A DNA stretch of 64,000 nt, from NCBI RefSeq assembly GCF_030247195.1, contig NC_080672.1:27845906-27909905 (forward strand). The letters are read 5' to 3'. The translations under genes and the position numbers were made by a program. Below the pieces are notes generated by a model that worked only from the letters and a program-made list of their open reading frames with translations, made no database searches and was not told where the DNA came from. This stretch comes from Topomyia yanbarensis. Taxonomy: Eukaryota > Arthropoda > Insecta > Diptera > Culicidae. Of the stretch, positions 1-10,805 are shown one piece after another. Numbering within the stretch: the first letter of the stretch is position 1; each line of letters starts with the position of its first letter.

Positions 1-693
1 GAAGACATCATTTCGATATAATCACTTCCAAGAAAATTTGTGAAAATATCTCACTCATAGGGGGATTAATCAGCAAAAGCACAATACCAAACGAAAGCGC
101 ATATTACCTCCATTAAATTCTCCAAAGATACTATTGACCTAAAATAAGCCGTTTTGGTGATAATAATAGATTACATGTTTTTGGTCATATTTCTGGCAAT
201 GGGAAATGATAAAAATCTTTCGTTCGCATTTAATGTTAAATATCTCTTTTGATAATAGTCCGATTTCAACAATCTATAGCTTGTTCGAAAGGTATTCGTT
301 AAAGCTGTCTAAAAACATATAAATTGGTAATCTATATAGTCAATTTCGGCAGATAATTTAAAAAAAACTGCAAAAAACGCCATTTTACGCATTCAAACAT
401 TCATATCTTGGAAACTAAACATCGGAATCAAAAACAAATTAATAGCGTTCATACTGTTTTTTAGTTCTTTCATTTAAAATTGGTTTGGATAAGATCGGTT
501 CAGCCATTGCTGAGAAACACGAATGAGAATTTGTCCGTTACATACACACCAACACACAGACACACACACACACACAGACATTGTCCCAAATCGTCGAGCT
601 GAGTCGATTGGTATATAAGACTCGGCCCTCCGGGCCTCGGAAAAAATCTTGAAAGTTTGAGCGAATTCTATACATTTCTTTTATAAGAAATGT
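1..693 (-). repeat. Diverged copy of hairpin/(TG)n repeat family
   Basis: Read on the minus strand this starts with a perfect hairpin at 672-693 (stem ACATTTCTT/AAGAAATGT). A GC-rich hairpin follows (GGCCC-TCC-GGGCC near 626), then a (TG)n tract near 545-582, then a block matching the 'gatggctgaaccgatt' part of the better-preserved copies at 25-28 kb and 43-46 kb. Order and orientation of these blocks are the same in all copies. No coding potential is seen. The far 5' part (1-480) is A+T-rich and only weakly alignable, so the true boundary may lie outside the window. Confidence 0.7.
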
Positions 694-1950
694 AAAAATG
701 TCACTTACCCCCGTTTCATCCCTTCAAAAGTGAGATAAACCTGATAGGAAATCTGACGGTAACGATTAGTTTCAGAATGCCAGAATCAGTTTCTATTCCA
801 GTCTTCATATGCAGCTGTTTTATACGATACTGACATGATTTAACCACTTATGGGATCCCGACTACGGGATCAGTTACAAGATCTCATTCCAACAATTTTC
901 TTAAAGCCACTGTGATGCTTAAAACAATTGATCACACAACTATTATTGAAAAAAAAAATTAAATTGTTTTTGAATTAAATTATTATTGGAGATGTTTTCA
1001 CCAGTATAGATGAGTTTTTTCTTAAATCCAATTTATTTTGGTTTGATGGAGGGTTATAGCCCCCAAAACCCCCTCCTTGGCTACGCCACTACCATTGGTG
1101 GATAGCTACGATTTGTTTCGGGTAGCCACGAACGACAGGATGAGAAAGTGCAATCTGAACTCGACCGTACTCACAAGATTTATTCTGGCGTTTCTGGTGA
1201 GATGTTCTTTATTCATGCTCTTCGCGCGACTTAAATTGATTAAAGGTACCTATCACTGATTCGTAAGATACATTAAAAGTGAACGAATCAGTTGTGAGTT
1301 AACTGATTCGTATGTTAAAGATAGTGTATTGTGAAGTTGCTTATACCTGTTTCGATAACATGAAATTAATAGAAGCTGCATTTCCAAACAACTTTTCTCA
1401 ACTCAGAAAGTTCAAGGACCGCGTTTTGAATGGCTCCCAATCTCAACGTTATATTCATTTCTAAGACGTTTGGAATTAAAATGCGAATTTCATTTCTGCA
1501 AGTTTAAAGGATCTCCCTTTGGTGTCTTTTGTGAAAGAAAAATTTCGTAACAGCCCTAGTAACATTTCAGGTTTTATGGTACTCTTGAAGTCCTCCTTAA
1601 AACTTATATTGCACTTGTAGTGTGCTATAAAACTAGAAATGCTACTTGGGAGTGTAACAAACATTCTTATGAAGACCTCTGCACCTCCGCGTTTGCCCCG
1701 GGAAGGAGTTTTTATTAATAGGATGGAGTAAAGAGTTACATAAATCTGCATTCACTTTAATAAAAGATACGACCTATGCGCTCCAGCTGGCAAACAAAGA
1801 AGGAGCATGTCAAAATATTGCTTATAGACGATTTAAAAAATAAATACATTTAGAAGTGTAGACTCCTTTCTCATTTCTTAACACGGTTAATATTTAGGGA
1901 TTAGAGGCTGGTGAATCAAACACCATCCTTGAATGAAATCACTATTTTTT
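694..1950. other. No gene recognised
   Basis: A+T-rich DNA with only short open frames, none with a recognisable domain or codon pattern. One small inverted repeat (CTGATTCGT near 1257 / ACGAATCAG near 1285) is visible. Part of 1100-1200 vaguely resembles the MITE at 5679-5988 but not enough to call. Confidence 0.5.
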
Positions 1951-2700
1951 AAAATTCGTTTGTTCGATACGGCTCATTGCGATGTCTCAACGGAGCCGAG
2001 GGTTTTTTTTATATTTTTACAAAATATAACAAAAAACTAAACCAAATGTTATTGATTGTTCGTCGGATTTCGTACGTGCTACTTTCCATAGCTTATTTCG
2101 CGGCGAGGAAACACTTGTCTGGTTGTCTGCTGCATCAATAAAACAATAAAACAACTGGAAGAATGGAAAAATTACTCTCACTCTCTATTTCTGTAATTTC
2201 ATCATGAACAACTGACCACCCTTCAACGAACCTGTGTAACCGTTCAGCTGGCAAACGCTCAACGAGCGTATTCGCTCCGAAACTATACTGCATGTGTCTT
2301 CCAGCCTTTCCAGATCAGACTGTTTTCGACAATTAAAAATTCAACTGAACAGAAAAATGGTTCATGCAATCCAGCTCTTTTTACAGAACTAGTCTGCCCA
2401 TCTCTAATCGGATGCCGTGTTCGGGCTCACAATCAGATGTTTTTCGTTACATTTTGCATTTATATGTCACTAAACCCGCACTAAACGTGCTGGCTGTTGA
2501 TGTTGAGGTGCTTGATGCTGTGTCTTCAGTTGAACAGTTGCCAAAAATTTGGCAACCTTATGTGGTTCAGGTTATGGTAGTTGGATTGATTGGCCGAAGA
2601 TGTGTTGCATTCCATTTATTTTGGGCAGATTCCATGTTTAACGAAATGCAGATGCGCGAGAAATCAGAAAGTTTGAGCTCATTCCTGCAAACTTTTGAAA
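1951..2700 (-). pseudogene. Decayed LINE ORF1 (gag-like) C-terminal half with 3' end
   Basis: Read on the minus strand, short frame-shifted stretches match the C-terminal half of the ORF1 unit at 9640-10805: a degenerate zinc-knuckle remnant (VKHGICP against AHHGQPC), then SSANQS against SSTANQP, VAKFLATV against VAKFVAAV, and DAADNQTS against DAVCQQTS. It is followed by the same 3' segment, containing a short inverted repeat (CGGCTCCGTT ... ATGAGCCG) and ending in an A-rich run near 1950. Many stops and frameshifts show an old copy. ORF1 proteins of this kind bind the element's RNA. Identification rests on by-eye comparison with the better copy. Confidence 0.55.
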
Positions 2701-3286
2701 GACTTTTATTGTTTTTTTAACAGTTTTGCTCGGTCTATTTGTTTCGCAGTTTTATACCAACATTGTGCCAAGACATTCCTCTAGTAGGAGGAGAAAATAA
2801 AAATAACTGAATAATTACTCATAAAACTTCCATAGTCACCTTGGTAACTAGCAATAATGTTAGATTATTTTGAATGCACTTTGACTCGAATGATTAAAAA
2901 GTACAAGGAAACTCTCACTGCTGCCTATATCCATTCTCGTTAGCTGTGGTTGAAAGTCAGTCGCAAAATCAAACCTGGCGAAAAAACCTGTACGACGAGG
3001 TACTGACTCAATGGATGTGTCTTCACCGACAATGAAATCTATGAAAATTTCAAGCAAATCGGGGCTCTAACTCAAAAACTAGGCTTCTGTTCACGGAAAG
3101 GTTTCTAGAAGATGCAAATATGTGTTTGTGGGTAAGTTCACGAAAAAAAAATGATTTGGCGAGGGATCTGTTCCTTCAGCAAAAAACCGGCTTTTTTATT
3201 GATTAGACTATGAATGTGGAAGTATTTCAAAAGGAGTGCTTCAATAAACGGATTTTACGCTTCATTAATTGTCATGATGATCCAGT
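2701..3286. other. No gene recognised
   Basis: Intervening DNA without recognisable coding or repeat structure. Open frames here are short and lack any motif. Confidence 0.45.
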
Positions 3287-3288
3287 TA

Positions 3289-4175
3289 CCGTAAACCGAG
3301 GTGACATTGATCACTTGTCGAGGTATTCATTACATATTTTTCGACGTAACACATTTTTTTCAAGTTTGATATTTTTAAACCATGTACTGATGTGTGAAGG
3401 ACATGATTGGATGGTTTTACCTGAAATTCTCTGCTTGCTACTATTTTTTAAAAAATCATTACATTTTGAAGTTCTTTTTCATATTCCGTGGTGTCTTTGA
3501 TAACCTGTATGTTCACCCACATTAAGTTCTTGATGTCAATATGTTTCATTCAAATGTTTGTTTAAACTAATTTAAAAACGATACCCACTGTTAAATAGAT
3601 GTTAATTGGCATTGTACACAGCATTTCAATATACTGTAAAATTCAACTGACCAAAATTCGCATACATCGGGTCTAACTTGAATAAAAGTATCTAAATCAG
3701 CGGTTTATTAATTAACAAAGGTTTTCATCCATTTAACATATTGGAATATTGCATATACAAAACTATTGCGAATTTAAGCTTGAAATAATTTGAAATAATT
3801 GCTAACTAGTTTCATAAACCAATATCTTTTTAAATTAAGTAAGCTCAGAAATCGATTTGGCACATCCGATACCTAATAAAAATAAAAAATCGCTTGGAAT
3901 TTACTATTCTTGCTAAAATCTAAGATTTATTTGTTGTATAAAAAATAGACACTTTACGAAGCTTCGTCAAAATAAGATAAAGGAAAAGTTTATATTTTTG
4001 CAAATATTTTGTACTCAAAAATCGAATAATGTACTCAAAAATTGTAACAAATAACTACTTTATAAGTTTAGAGTAAAACTTATAACAATTTTGAATGACT
4101 ATTCTAGCTAAATATGTAATCTACGAAAAAAGTGATCAAAGTCACCCCGACGATCAAAGTCACCCCGGTTTACGG
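3289..4175. mobile_element. 887-bp non-autonomous TIR element, TA target duplication
   Basis: The left end begins CCGTAAACCGAGGTGAC and the right end, read in reverse, begins CCGTAAACCGGGGTGAC. Both continue with a TTGATCAC-type block, which is doubled at the right end. The dinucleotide TA lies immediately outside both ends (3287-3288 and 4176-4177), as expected for Tc1/mariner-type insertion. The interior is A+T-rich with no transposase, so this is a MITE-like passenger. The 96-residue frame overlapping the left end is not supported as a gene. Confidence 0.75.
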
Positions 4176-4254
4176 TACGTGTTGACCAAATCTAGTCAGC
4201 TGCCATAACAGCAAGGACGTGTAACCAGGCCCGTCCGCAAGAAATTCTCAAGGA

Positions 4255-4400
4255 AAGGCAGGGTTTTGATTTTTCATATAAAAGAAAGGTACAGAAATTC
4301 TTAATCTCTGAAGATTATTTCCGAGCCGTGGAGGGCCGAGTCTTGGGTACCAATCGATTTAGCTCAACAAATTGAGTCAATGTCTGTTATCGATAAGGAT
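4255..4400 (+). repeat. Relic of hairpin/(TG)n repeat head
   Basis: Carries half of the head hairpin (AAGAAAGGTA), the block 'ccgagccgtggagggccgag' corresponding to the GC-rich hairpin, and the 'caatcgattta-gctcaac' and 'gtcaatgtctgt' segment that precedes the microsatellite in better copies. The stems are eroded. It stops where the microsatellite should begin, and an R1-type tail lies just beyond. Confidence 0.6.
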
Positions 4401-4559
4401 TCTTCAACAAACATCGCTGCCTGCTGGCTAATGATAGTAACGGATTCTTACTGCAGCTGTCTGTAGAAGTTAAGCCTACTGACTAAATCTAAGCCTCTTG
4501 TTTACCCTAATCCTCATCTCCCGGGTCCATCGTTAGGTATTACATTACTTAGGCATCCA

Positions 4560-4800
4560 ATCTCATTCCTATTTATATGCTAGCTGGTGCTGAGAATTCC
4601 TCGGCGGCGGAATTTCTCTCGATATCGATTCCCGTTTTCGTGAGCCATATAGCTCTCAACCACTCCTACGGAAATATCATCGGCAGTGAAATTTCTCCTG
4701 ACAACGATATCCCGATTTTCTTCGACTTCAAGTGTTCGTGTTTTTCCGTTCCTTATTATCCCGTTTTTCCGTTTCTTATTATTCCGTTGCTAGTTCACTG
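4560..4800 (-). mobile_element. R1-type LINE 3' tail fragment
   Basis: Contains the motif 'ctcggcggcggaatttctct' followed by a cgatatcgattcccg block, then a second diverged copy of the motif 100 bp on. The same repeated motif occurs at 13190-13700 and in the 3' region of the R1-clade LINE at 62.2-62.9 kb, in the same orientation. No protein-coding part is present. This reads as a 5'-truncated LINE insertion. It sits directly beside a hairpin-repeat head at the point where that family's microsatellite is expected. Confidence 0.55.
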
Positions 4801-5676
4801 ACCGACACTTGCTGTACCTACTCATAACTATTGCTAATATCGCAACTTGTCGAAACAGGAACCGATCCGGAGACGCCGACCAGTTTGACTTACATCCCTT
4901 TCCTGTCAACCTCGCAATATTTCTTCCTTGATTTCTTCAACGGTTTGTTTCTAGAGTGTCTGAACTCAAATGTCATGTTATGTTTGAACGGCTCGCAATA
5001 GTGTTTCCATGTTAAGAAATTTTTAAAGGTAATTATTCTAAATCCTCGTGGGTCTGAGCCCCCATATCCCTCCCCGTGCGCACGGGCTACGTGCTACAAA
5101 TCTCCAAAAGCATCGGAGTTATTTCATCTCAAACTAGCTGATTGTTACCAGTTCCGTCCAATAGAAAAATCTTGGGCGACAAGGAAACTCGAACTTAAGA
5201 TGAAAGGAGCAATCACCAGCGACGGCGCACAGATGGAGAATCGGTGGAGTCAGTTAGCCGAGGTAGCGACTAAAAGAAAGCATTGAACAATGGGATTTAA
5301 AGAAAACGAATTAATTGTTTCAATTATTCCCATGAAATAAGTTCGAATTATCAACCTTAGATAGTTTATCGATTGAAAGAATGGTAAAAAATACATGAAT
5401 TTGAAAGTGTCCCATGTCTCAATGATCTAGCCTGTAATACGTAGCATCTTGATAATGATAACACGGTGCCACAAAATAAAAAAAAATTAATATACTTTTC
5501 AAGTGATCTAGTAAAGGTAGATCTACTGTTGAGTGTGCCATTTGACTCTTGTTATTACCGAAGGCATGTTGATGAAGGCATGTTGATTTTCGTTAAGTTT
5601 TAGCTCTACGTTAGATATATACAAAATAGAAATAAATTTATCAAAAGTTTTGCATGGTGCAGAATATACCGGTACC
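4801..5676. other. No gene recognised
   Basis: No coding frame or repeat boundary is recognised. Short direct repeats of 'gaaggcatgttgat' occur near 5562-5586. Confidence 0.45.
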
Positions 5677-5678
5677 TA

Positions 5679-5988
5679 GGATTACTGTGCCCTAATTCAT
5701 CTTAGCTCCTGTATCTATCTCACCCATTTGAATACATTAGTTAGAGCAATGTTTGCTCTCTCTATTCAACGCATTAGGTCAAATGGTAGGATGAATAAGG
5801 GTGCCTTGTACTCGACTTTTCATTTCGGTCAAACGAGAGTATTTTCCAGATTTTTTATGTTATTGCTTCTTAAGAACGAAGCAAGCATGCTGATACCTAT
5901 TTAAGAGTAATCAAATGACGGTAAGCTGAGTTACAATCAAAATAGCGTGACATCTTGACTAATAAGACGAATAAGGGCTTGTCTAGCC
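5679..5988. mobile_element. 310-bp MITE, TA target duplication
   Basis: Terminal inverted repeats of about 25 bp are visible: the left end reads GGATTACTGTGCCCTAATTC and the right end in reverse reads GGCTAGACAAGCCCTTATTC. TA dinucleotides flank both ends (5677-5678, 5989-5990). It aligns end to end with the 322-bp copy at 21713-22034, so the boundaries are supported by two independent insertions. No transposase is encoded. The TA duplication suggests mobilisation by a Tc1/mariner-like enzyme (inference). Confidence 0.8.
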
Positions 5989-6424
5989 TACTTATTTTGA
6001 TTCCGTACCAATATTTTGGTACCAAAAGTGGATCGGTATTCCCCGGATTTTCGATGCCGGTATTACTGGTAACACAATCCTAACAGAAACTTCGCTTATT
6101 GGTTGCACAAATTCTAAATTGCTTTTGTTACCAAATTTAATTAATTAGCTTTTCAAGAATCAGAATATATTGGCTTAAATGGCACGTTCCCCGTATGTAG
6201 TCGGGGATTTGTGCCTTGCCGTGTGTTTTCATCATTTCCTGAGCGGAAGGAAAGGACAAGGAGGTGTGGGGAAGAATTGGAAGGGTGAGAAAAATAACAG
6301 CATTAAAAAAAAATCAAACAGGAGGTAAGTTAAACTCACAAGCAGTTTAACTCGCCTGCGAGTAAGCCTAAAGCTCATTACCACATTGGATAAGAAACTT
6401 TAGTATGTCTCTGAATTTCAGTCG

Positions 6425-7341
6425 TCAAAACTTGGTTTCGTCTATATAAGGACGGCCGAAAACTCGAAATCGCAATTGCGCTACTGCTGGACAGTTGTAT
6501 ATTAGATGATATAAGATTCCGTAGTCGGATTCACAAAGATCACATGAAAAAGACTCAGCGCGCTGAATAGTTGCCATGTGATAATTGAGTTTGCAGTGGC
6601 CGGTTAAAGCCCTGGTCAGCATGCCGCGTGGAGCTTCGAAAAATGTAGGAGATTTTTCGAAATCTCTGGGCACGGTTGTTCTAGAAACGCCTTTGTTTGG
6701 TGACACGTTTGTAGATTTCTCCAATAATTACGGTGCTCGGACGAAGCCCAGGACCGTATTTTTCCCTTATCCAACTTGTCGAAATTGGCAGCGCGGGCTC
6801 AGGACCAACGAAGTCAATCGCTGAACCTGCCCTGGCCAATTCGTCAGCACATTCATTTCCAGTAATACCGGAATGTCCGGGGAACCCAGCAAAGGTAGAT
6901 AGTGTTGACAATGCTTAATTCTTCGATTTGGGTTCGGCACGCGATCACTAGCTTGGACCGTGATTTGTCTGAGGTAAGGGCCTTTATTGAAGCCTGACTA
7001 TCGGAGCAGAAGTTTAAAACTCTGCCGGACAAACTCAGTTGAAGGGCCGATTGTACTCCGCACATAATCACAAAGATTTCTGCTTGGAATACAGTACAGT
7101 ATCTACCTAGTGAGTGAGATTGCTCCAACCTCATTTCACGACAGTAGACACCAGCACTAGCACGTCCCTCCATCAGAGAACCGTCAGTGTAACAGACTAC
7201 TTGCGTTTGTTGTTGTCTTTCCATAAAGCCAGACAACCACTCCTCTCGAGAGGGAATCTTCACATGGAATGTCCTGTAAGGAAAATTACGTGTGAGTGTA
7301 ATATCGCTGGGAGCAAGAATATCTTCACCCCATGTAACCAT
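6425..7341 (-). pseudogene. LINE RNase H domain and C-terminus (broken)
   Basis: Encodes a type-I RNase H domain that would remove the RNA strand during target-primed reverse transcription. Visible motifs in order are CYTDGS (first catalytic Asp), FQAEI (catalytic Glu), CSDSQA (second Asp) and, after a -1/+1 frameshift near 6890, GHSGITGNECADELA (third Asp region). The C-terminal tail continues to a Cys/His segment (CDLCESDYGILYHLIYNC) near 6500-6560, a zinc-finger-like pattern common at LINE C-termini. The frameshift separates the last catalytic block from the rest, so no intact protein is made. Confidence 0.85.
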
Positions 7342-8760
7342 TTATAACCACAATCGCGAATGACTGGTAGCAAGATCAACATGATTACTGTTCCAAAGAC
7401 CAGTAACCTGTAGTCTGTATGCACATGATAGTGCTTCTTGTTTGAGGAGTATGTGCAATGGTTTGAAATTTAGAAGTGCCTCAACAGCAGGAGTCGGATG
7501 GTTTAGCTTTGACTGGACTGTCATCACCTCGCCACTCTGCCACCACACAAGGCATCCGCATGAAAGTATTGGACGTACAATTGTCTTGTAAATCCAATAT
7601 ATGTATTTAGGTTTGAGACCCCAGGTCTTTCCAAAAGTTCGTCTGGACTGCCCGAAGGCCTGCACGCTTTCTTGACTCTGAACTCAATGTGAGCAGACCA
7701 ATTCAGTTTGGAATCCAATATGACTCCAACGTGTTTGACTTGATCTGCACACAGTAGCTCAGAATCAAAGAACTGCAAGGGACGAACCCCGGTTGTTATT
7801 CGCTTCTTCGTGAAAAGAACCATTGAAGTTTTGCTTGGGTTAACTAACTTGTCGACACCAGTGTTCGACAGCTCTTAATGCCTGTTGCATTAAGTCAAAG
7901 ATTGTTCCGATGCAAAATCCAGTAATTAGTATTTGGTAATCGTCAGCAAACCCGTAGCTTGGAAATCCAAGCTCATTGAGTTTCTTCAACAAGCCGTCAG
8001 CTACCAAGTTCCATAACAAAGGTGACAGAACGCCGCCCTAAGGACAACCGCAAATACTCAACTTTCGTATCTCAGCTTGTCGCAGTGACGAGCAAAGTAT
8101 GCGGTTACTAAGCATTGCGTTTATTCAACCCGAGATACATGCAGGTATCCTATGACCGCGTGTCGCTTCCAGAATAGACTGGAAGGACACATTGTCAAAA
8201 GCACCTTCAATATCTAGGAATACACCCAAGCTAGATTGCTTGAGCGAGAAGGCTTTTTCAATGTTGTAAACAACATCGTGAAGCAGAGTGATCGTGGATT
8301 TCCCACACTGATATGCATGTTGTATTTTGTGTAGTGGATATTCAACTAAACTAACGTTCCTGATGTGATGATCGATTATTCGTTCCAATGCTTTCAGAAG
8401 AAAAGAACTTAAGCTGATAGGCCTAAAACTCTTGGCTTCTTCATAGCTTGAGCGCCCCCCTTTGGGAATAAATCTAACAGTTATTTCTCGCCATGCCATG
8501 GGATATACCCGGTAGCAAGACTGGAAAGCAAAATCTTTTTCAAAACATGTTTAAAAATATAAAATCCCTTTTGCAGTAGCACGGGAAGTATTCCATCTTT
8601 TCCGAGTGATGTGTATGGAGCAAAGTTAAGACAATTAAGAACATCTTTTTCGTCCGTCACATAAACACCATCTCTGGTTTTTAAGGAGTTCATCTGAAAA
8701 TCATTCGATTTCGAGAGAATTTTATTTAACCCTTCGGCACTCACGTCGTTGCATTTTGTG
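7342..8760 (-). pseudogene. LINE reverse transcriptase domain (broken)
   Basis: Reverse transcriptase of the same LINE. The N-terminal fingers show LGKDGILPVLLQKG (8590-8550), then, after a frameshift near 8490, WREITVRFIPKGGRSSYEEA, RPISLSSFLLKALERI and the catalytic-Asp block FLDIEGAFDNVS. The segment GGVLSPLLWNLV and the active-site box FADD (7950-7939) follow in another frame, then HVGVILDSKLNWSAHI and the thumb. At least three frame changes and an in-frame stop after the FADD box break it. The key aspartates remain recognisable, so decay is moderate. Confidence 0.88.
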
Positions 8761-8936
8761 TAACATCTTCATAAAATCTAGCGATATCTTCTTTCAGCAC
8801 CAGCGGCTGTTCATCTGGGGAACCATTCGCGCGAGTGTCGGAGGATTACCTGCTAGCGTCGGTCAGACAAGAGACATTGGTGCATAGTTTTTGCCAGTCA
8901 GCCCGCTCTGCAGATCTAAGACATTTCTTATATGCA

Positions 8937-9412
8937 CTACGAGCTGACCTGAAAGGAATCATCACGCTGACGCCGATTCCAAGCTCTTCTCATATCCTTC
9001 TTCATTCTTTCAAGCTCAGCCCTCCACCACGGGGCCCTAGTCGTTTTAACAGTACGAAGTGGACAAGCTTCTTCGTAGGATGCTACTATGAATGAGTTTG
9101 TCGTATCCACGACGTTATCTAAGTCGTCTAGTTGATTAATTGTTGGACAATATCCATGAAATTTAGTCGCCAAGTTTGTAGATTTAGGATTTCAGTATGT
9201 TACCATATTGAAGGTGATATCAAAACGATCGAAAAATATATTTTTATGATCGGATAGAGACGGATCAGTTTCATTTGGGCCCTGCTATATTCCCAGCTCG
9301 TTCGAAATTCTATCGGAGCGTTATGTCTAACACCTCCTCCCTCCCAGACCATGCAAAAGTTGGTCGGTTTCCCACATTCATAATATGGAGATTTGTACTA
9401 CTTATGTACTCC
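8937..9412 (-). pseudogene. LINE endonuclease C-terminus and EN-RT linker (broken)
   Basis: The upstream part (9412-9230) reads as the end of an APE-type endonuclease: a STNLHIMNVGN block, PTFAW, EVLDITL and the terminal SLSDH signature with its catalytic His. The downstream part (9173-8937) is the typical linker with the motif APWWRAELERMKKDMRRAWNRR. An endonuclease of this type nicks the target to prime reverse transcription. The first two thirds of the domain are absent; the sequence switches to unrelated A+T-rich DNA at about 9415. Confidence 0.75.
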
Positions 9413-9415
9413 ATC

Positions 9416-9640
9416 AGTTCAATGTAATGTCGTTATAAACGATAACATTCGTGCAATGTACACAAAATATGTAAAATTTACGAAAACTTTCATTCACCAA
9501 GCGGTCAATTAGTTCATGAAATGAACGAAACCTACTATTTTCAATGCACGAAAATACTTCGTTGCAGAAAACGACGAATGAGCTCGTGCATTGCACAATC
9601 AATTTCATTATATTTACGAATTTATATTTTCAGTGTAGCT
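9416..9640. other. A+T-rich segment between two retroelement fragments
   Basis: Separates the truncated 5' end of the RNase H LINE from the 3' end of the ORF1 unit. It holds a 64-residue open frame without recognisable motif. It could be genuine flanking DNA or an unrecognised insertion. Confidence 0.4.
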
Positions 9641-10805
9641 ATTTTTTTTTATTTTTTTACTTCGTTTATTTGAGACGGCTCATAGCGGTAGCTTAACGGA
9701 GCCGTGGATCTTTTATATGTTTACAATACATGTAAAAATAAAAATCCAAACTAGAATTATTGTAGTATTATTGGATCCCGCGCGCGCAACTTTTTATTGC
9801 GAGCGGAGACCTTTTTTCGCGAGGTCTGTTGGCAAACAGCGTCAGGGGGGTCATTAAATTCTCTCTTGTTTTTCACGTCCCGGTCGAAGCTGGCTTGGTG
9901 TCCGGGATCAGATGTTCTCCCCGGCTTCTTGCATTTATTGTTGATCAGTGTAAATCCGTCGTGATTGTTACTATATTCGTTGCAGATGCTGCTTACAGTT
10001 GCTTTTGGGGCGCTGGATGCTTCTTTTGCGGTTGTCATTATGGTCTGTGCAACTGCTGCCACAAATTTGGCCACCGTTTGTGGTTCAGGCATTGGTATTG
10101 AAAACTCTGTTTTGGGTTGGTTTGCCGTAGATGAGTTGGCAGTCGGTTGAGATGCGGCTTCCTCTGCATCTTCGGCGCAAGGTTGTCCATGATGAGCTGT
10201 CTGATTACAATACTTGCACGTAGGAGTTTGCCCCTCATGGGTGCATAGCGTGGGTTACATAATTGTAGTTCCGTGAGTTTTGAATTTTATTGTAAAGTAG
10301 GAGGGTATTGGCCTTTCAACCCGCATCCTCACTACAAAAACGCCGTTAGGAGTACCCGGGAAGAAGTTTCTCCAAGTATCAGGTGTAACGGATTCTACTT
10401 CTCCGTATTGCGACATGCATTTTGCAATTGTCTCAGGAAGGTGATAGGTCATATAACCTTACATCTATATAATCATTCTCAATATATACGGGAATCTTTA
10501 TTCCAACGTTGTCACTTTCAACCACGTGTTTTAAGTTTTTTCTTCAAAACGAAACGCTCGGCTTGTGCTAACGTGTTGAATGATATTAACACTGCACTGC
10601 GAAGATGATGATACTGAAGGTACAGCACTTCCGTAAGTCTAAGTTGCATTTTTACCTTCAGAAGGTATTCCACTTCACTAAAACTCGGTCGTTTTAAACA
10701 AAATTTAAAGTCAACGACCGCAGCGTTGGGTCGGAGTAGAGCTTTTTCGTCAACTTTACTCGTGATGACAACAATAATCCGATGTTTCCTTTGTTCTCGA
10801 GACAA
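9641..10805 (-). pseudogene. Gag-like ORF1 with CCHC knuckle, ORF1-only retroelement
   Basis: Minus-strand ORF1 in several frames: an N-terminal half (10805-10518) with LQYHHLRSAVLISF and AQAERFVLKKKLK, a middle segment (10452-10255) with ISQYGEVESV-type text and TWRNFFPGTPNGVFVVRMR, a CCHC zinc knuckle CKYCNQTAHHGQPC (10218-10177, spacing C-x2-C-x4-H-x4-C), then a polar tail ending near 9757. A ~110-bp 3' segment with a small inverted repeat (GGCTCCGTTA/TAGC..GAGCCG type) and an A-rich end near 9641 follows directly, with no ORF2. Such proteins coat LINE RNA. Frameshifts between segments make it non-functional. The start at 10805 is tentative. Confidence 0.75.

Larger units (their letters stand above)
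6150..9415 (-). mobile_element. 5'-truncated RNase H-bearing LINE (I/LOA-like)
   Basis: Minus-strand non-LTR retrotransposon with, in order, the C-terminal part of an apurinic-type endonuclease (about 9412-9170), linker, reverse transcriptase (about 8760-7340), RNase H (7341-6680) and a 3' UTR reaching roughly 6150. An RNase H domain after the RT is typical of the I and LOA groups and excludes RTE; the exact clade is not certain. ORF2 has several frameshifts and stops, so the copy is dead. The 5' part of the endonuclease and ORF1 are missing. The ORF1 fragment upstream at 9.6-10.8 kb has its own 3' end and appears to be a separate insertion. Confidence 0.85.

Noticed and set aside
980..1320. 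Possible third copy of the 310-bp TA MITE
   Set aside because: Only a short stretch (aggatga..actcgac) matches and no TIRs with TA could be placed.
2364..2720. 118-residue plus-strand frame
   Set aside because: The opposite strand matches a decayed LINE ORF1, and the plus frame has no motif; it is a shadow.
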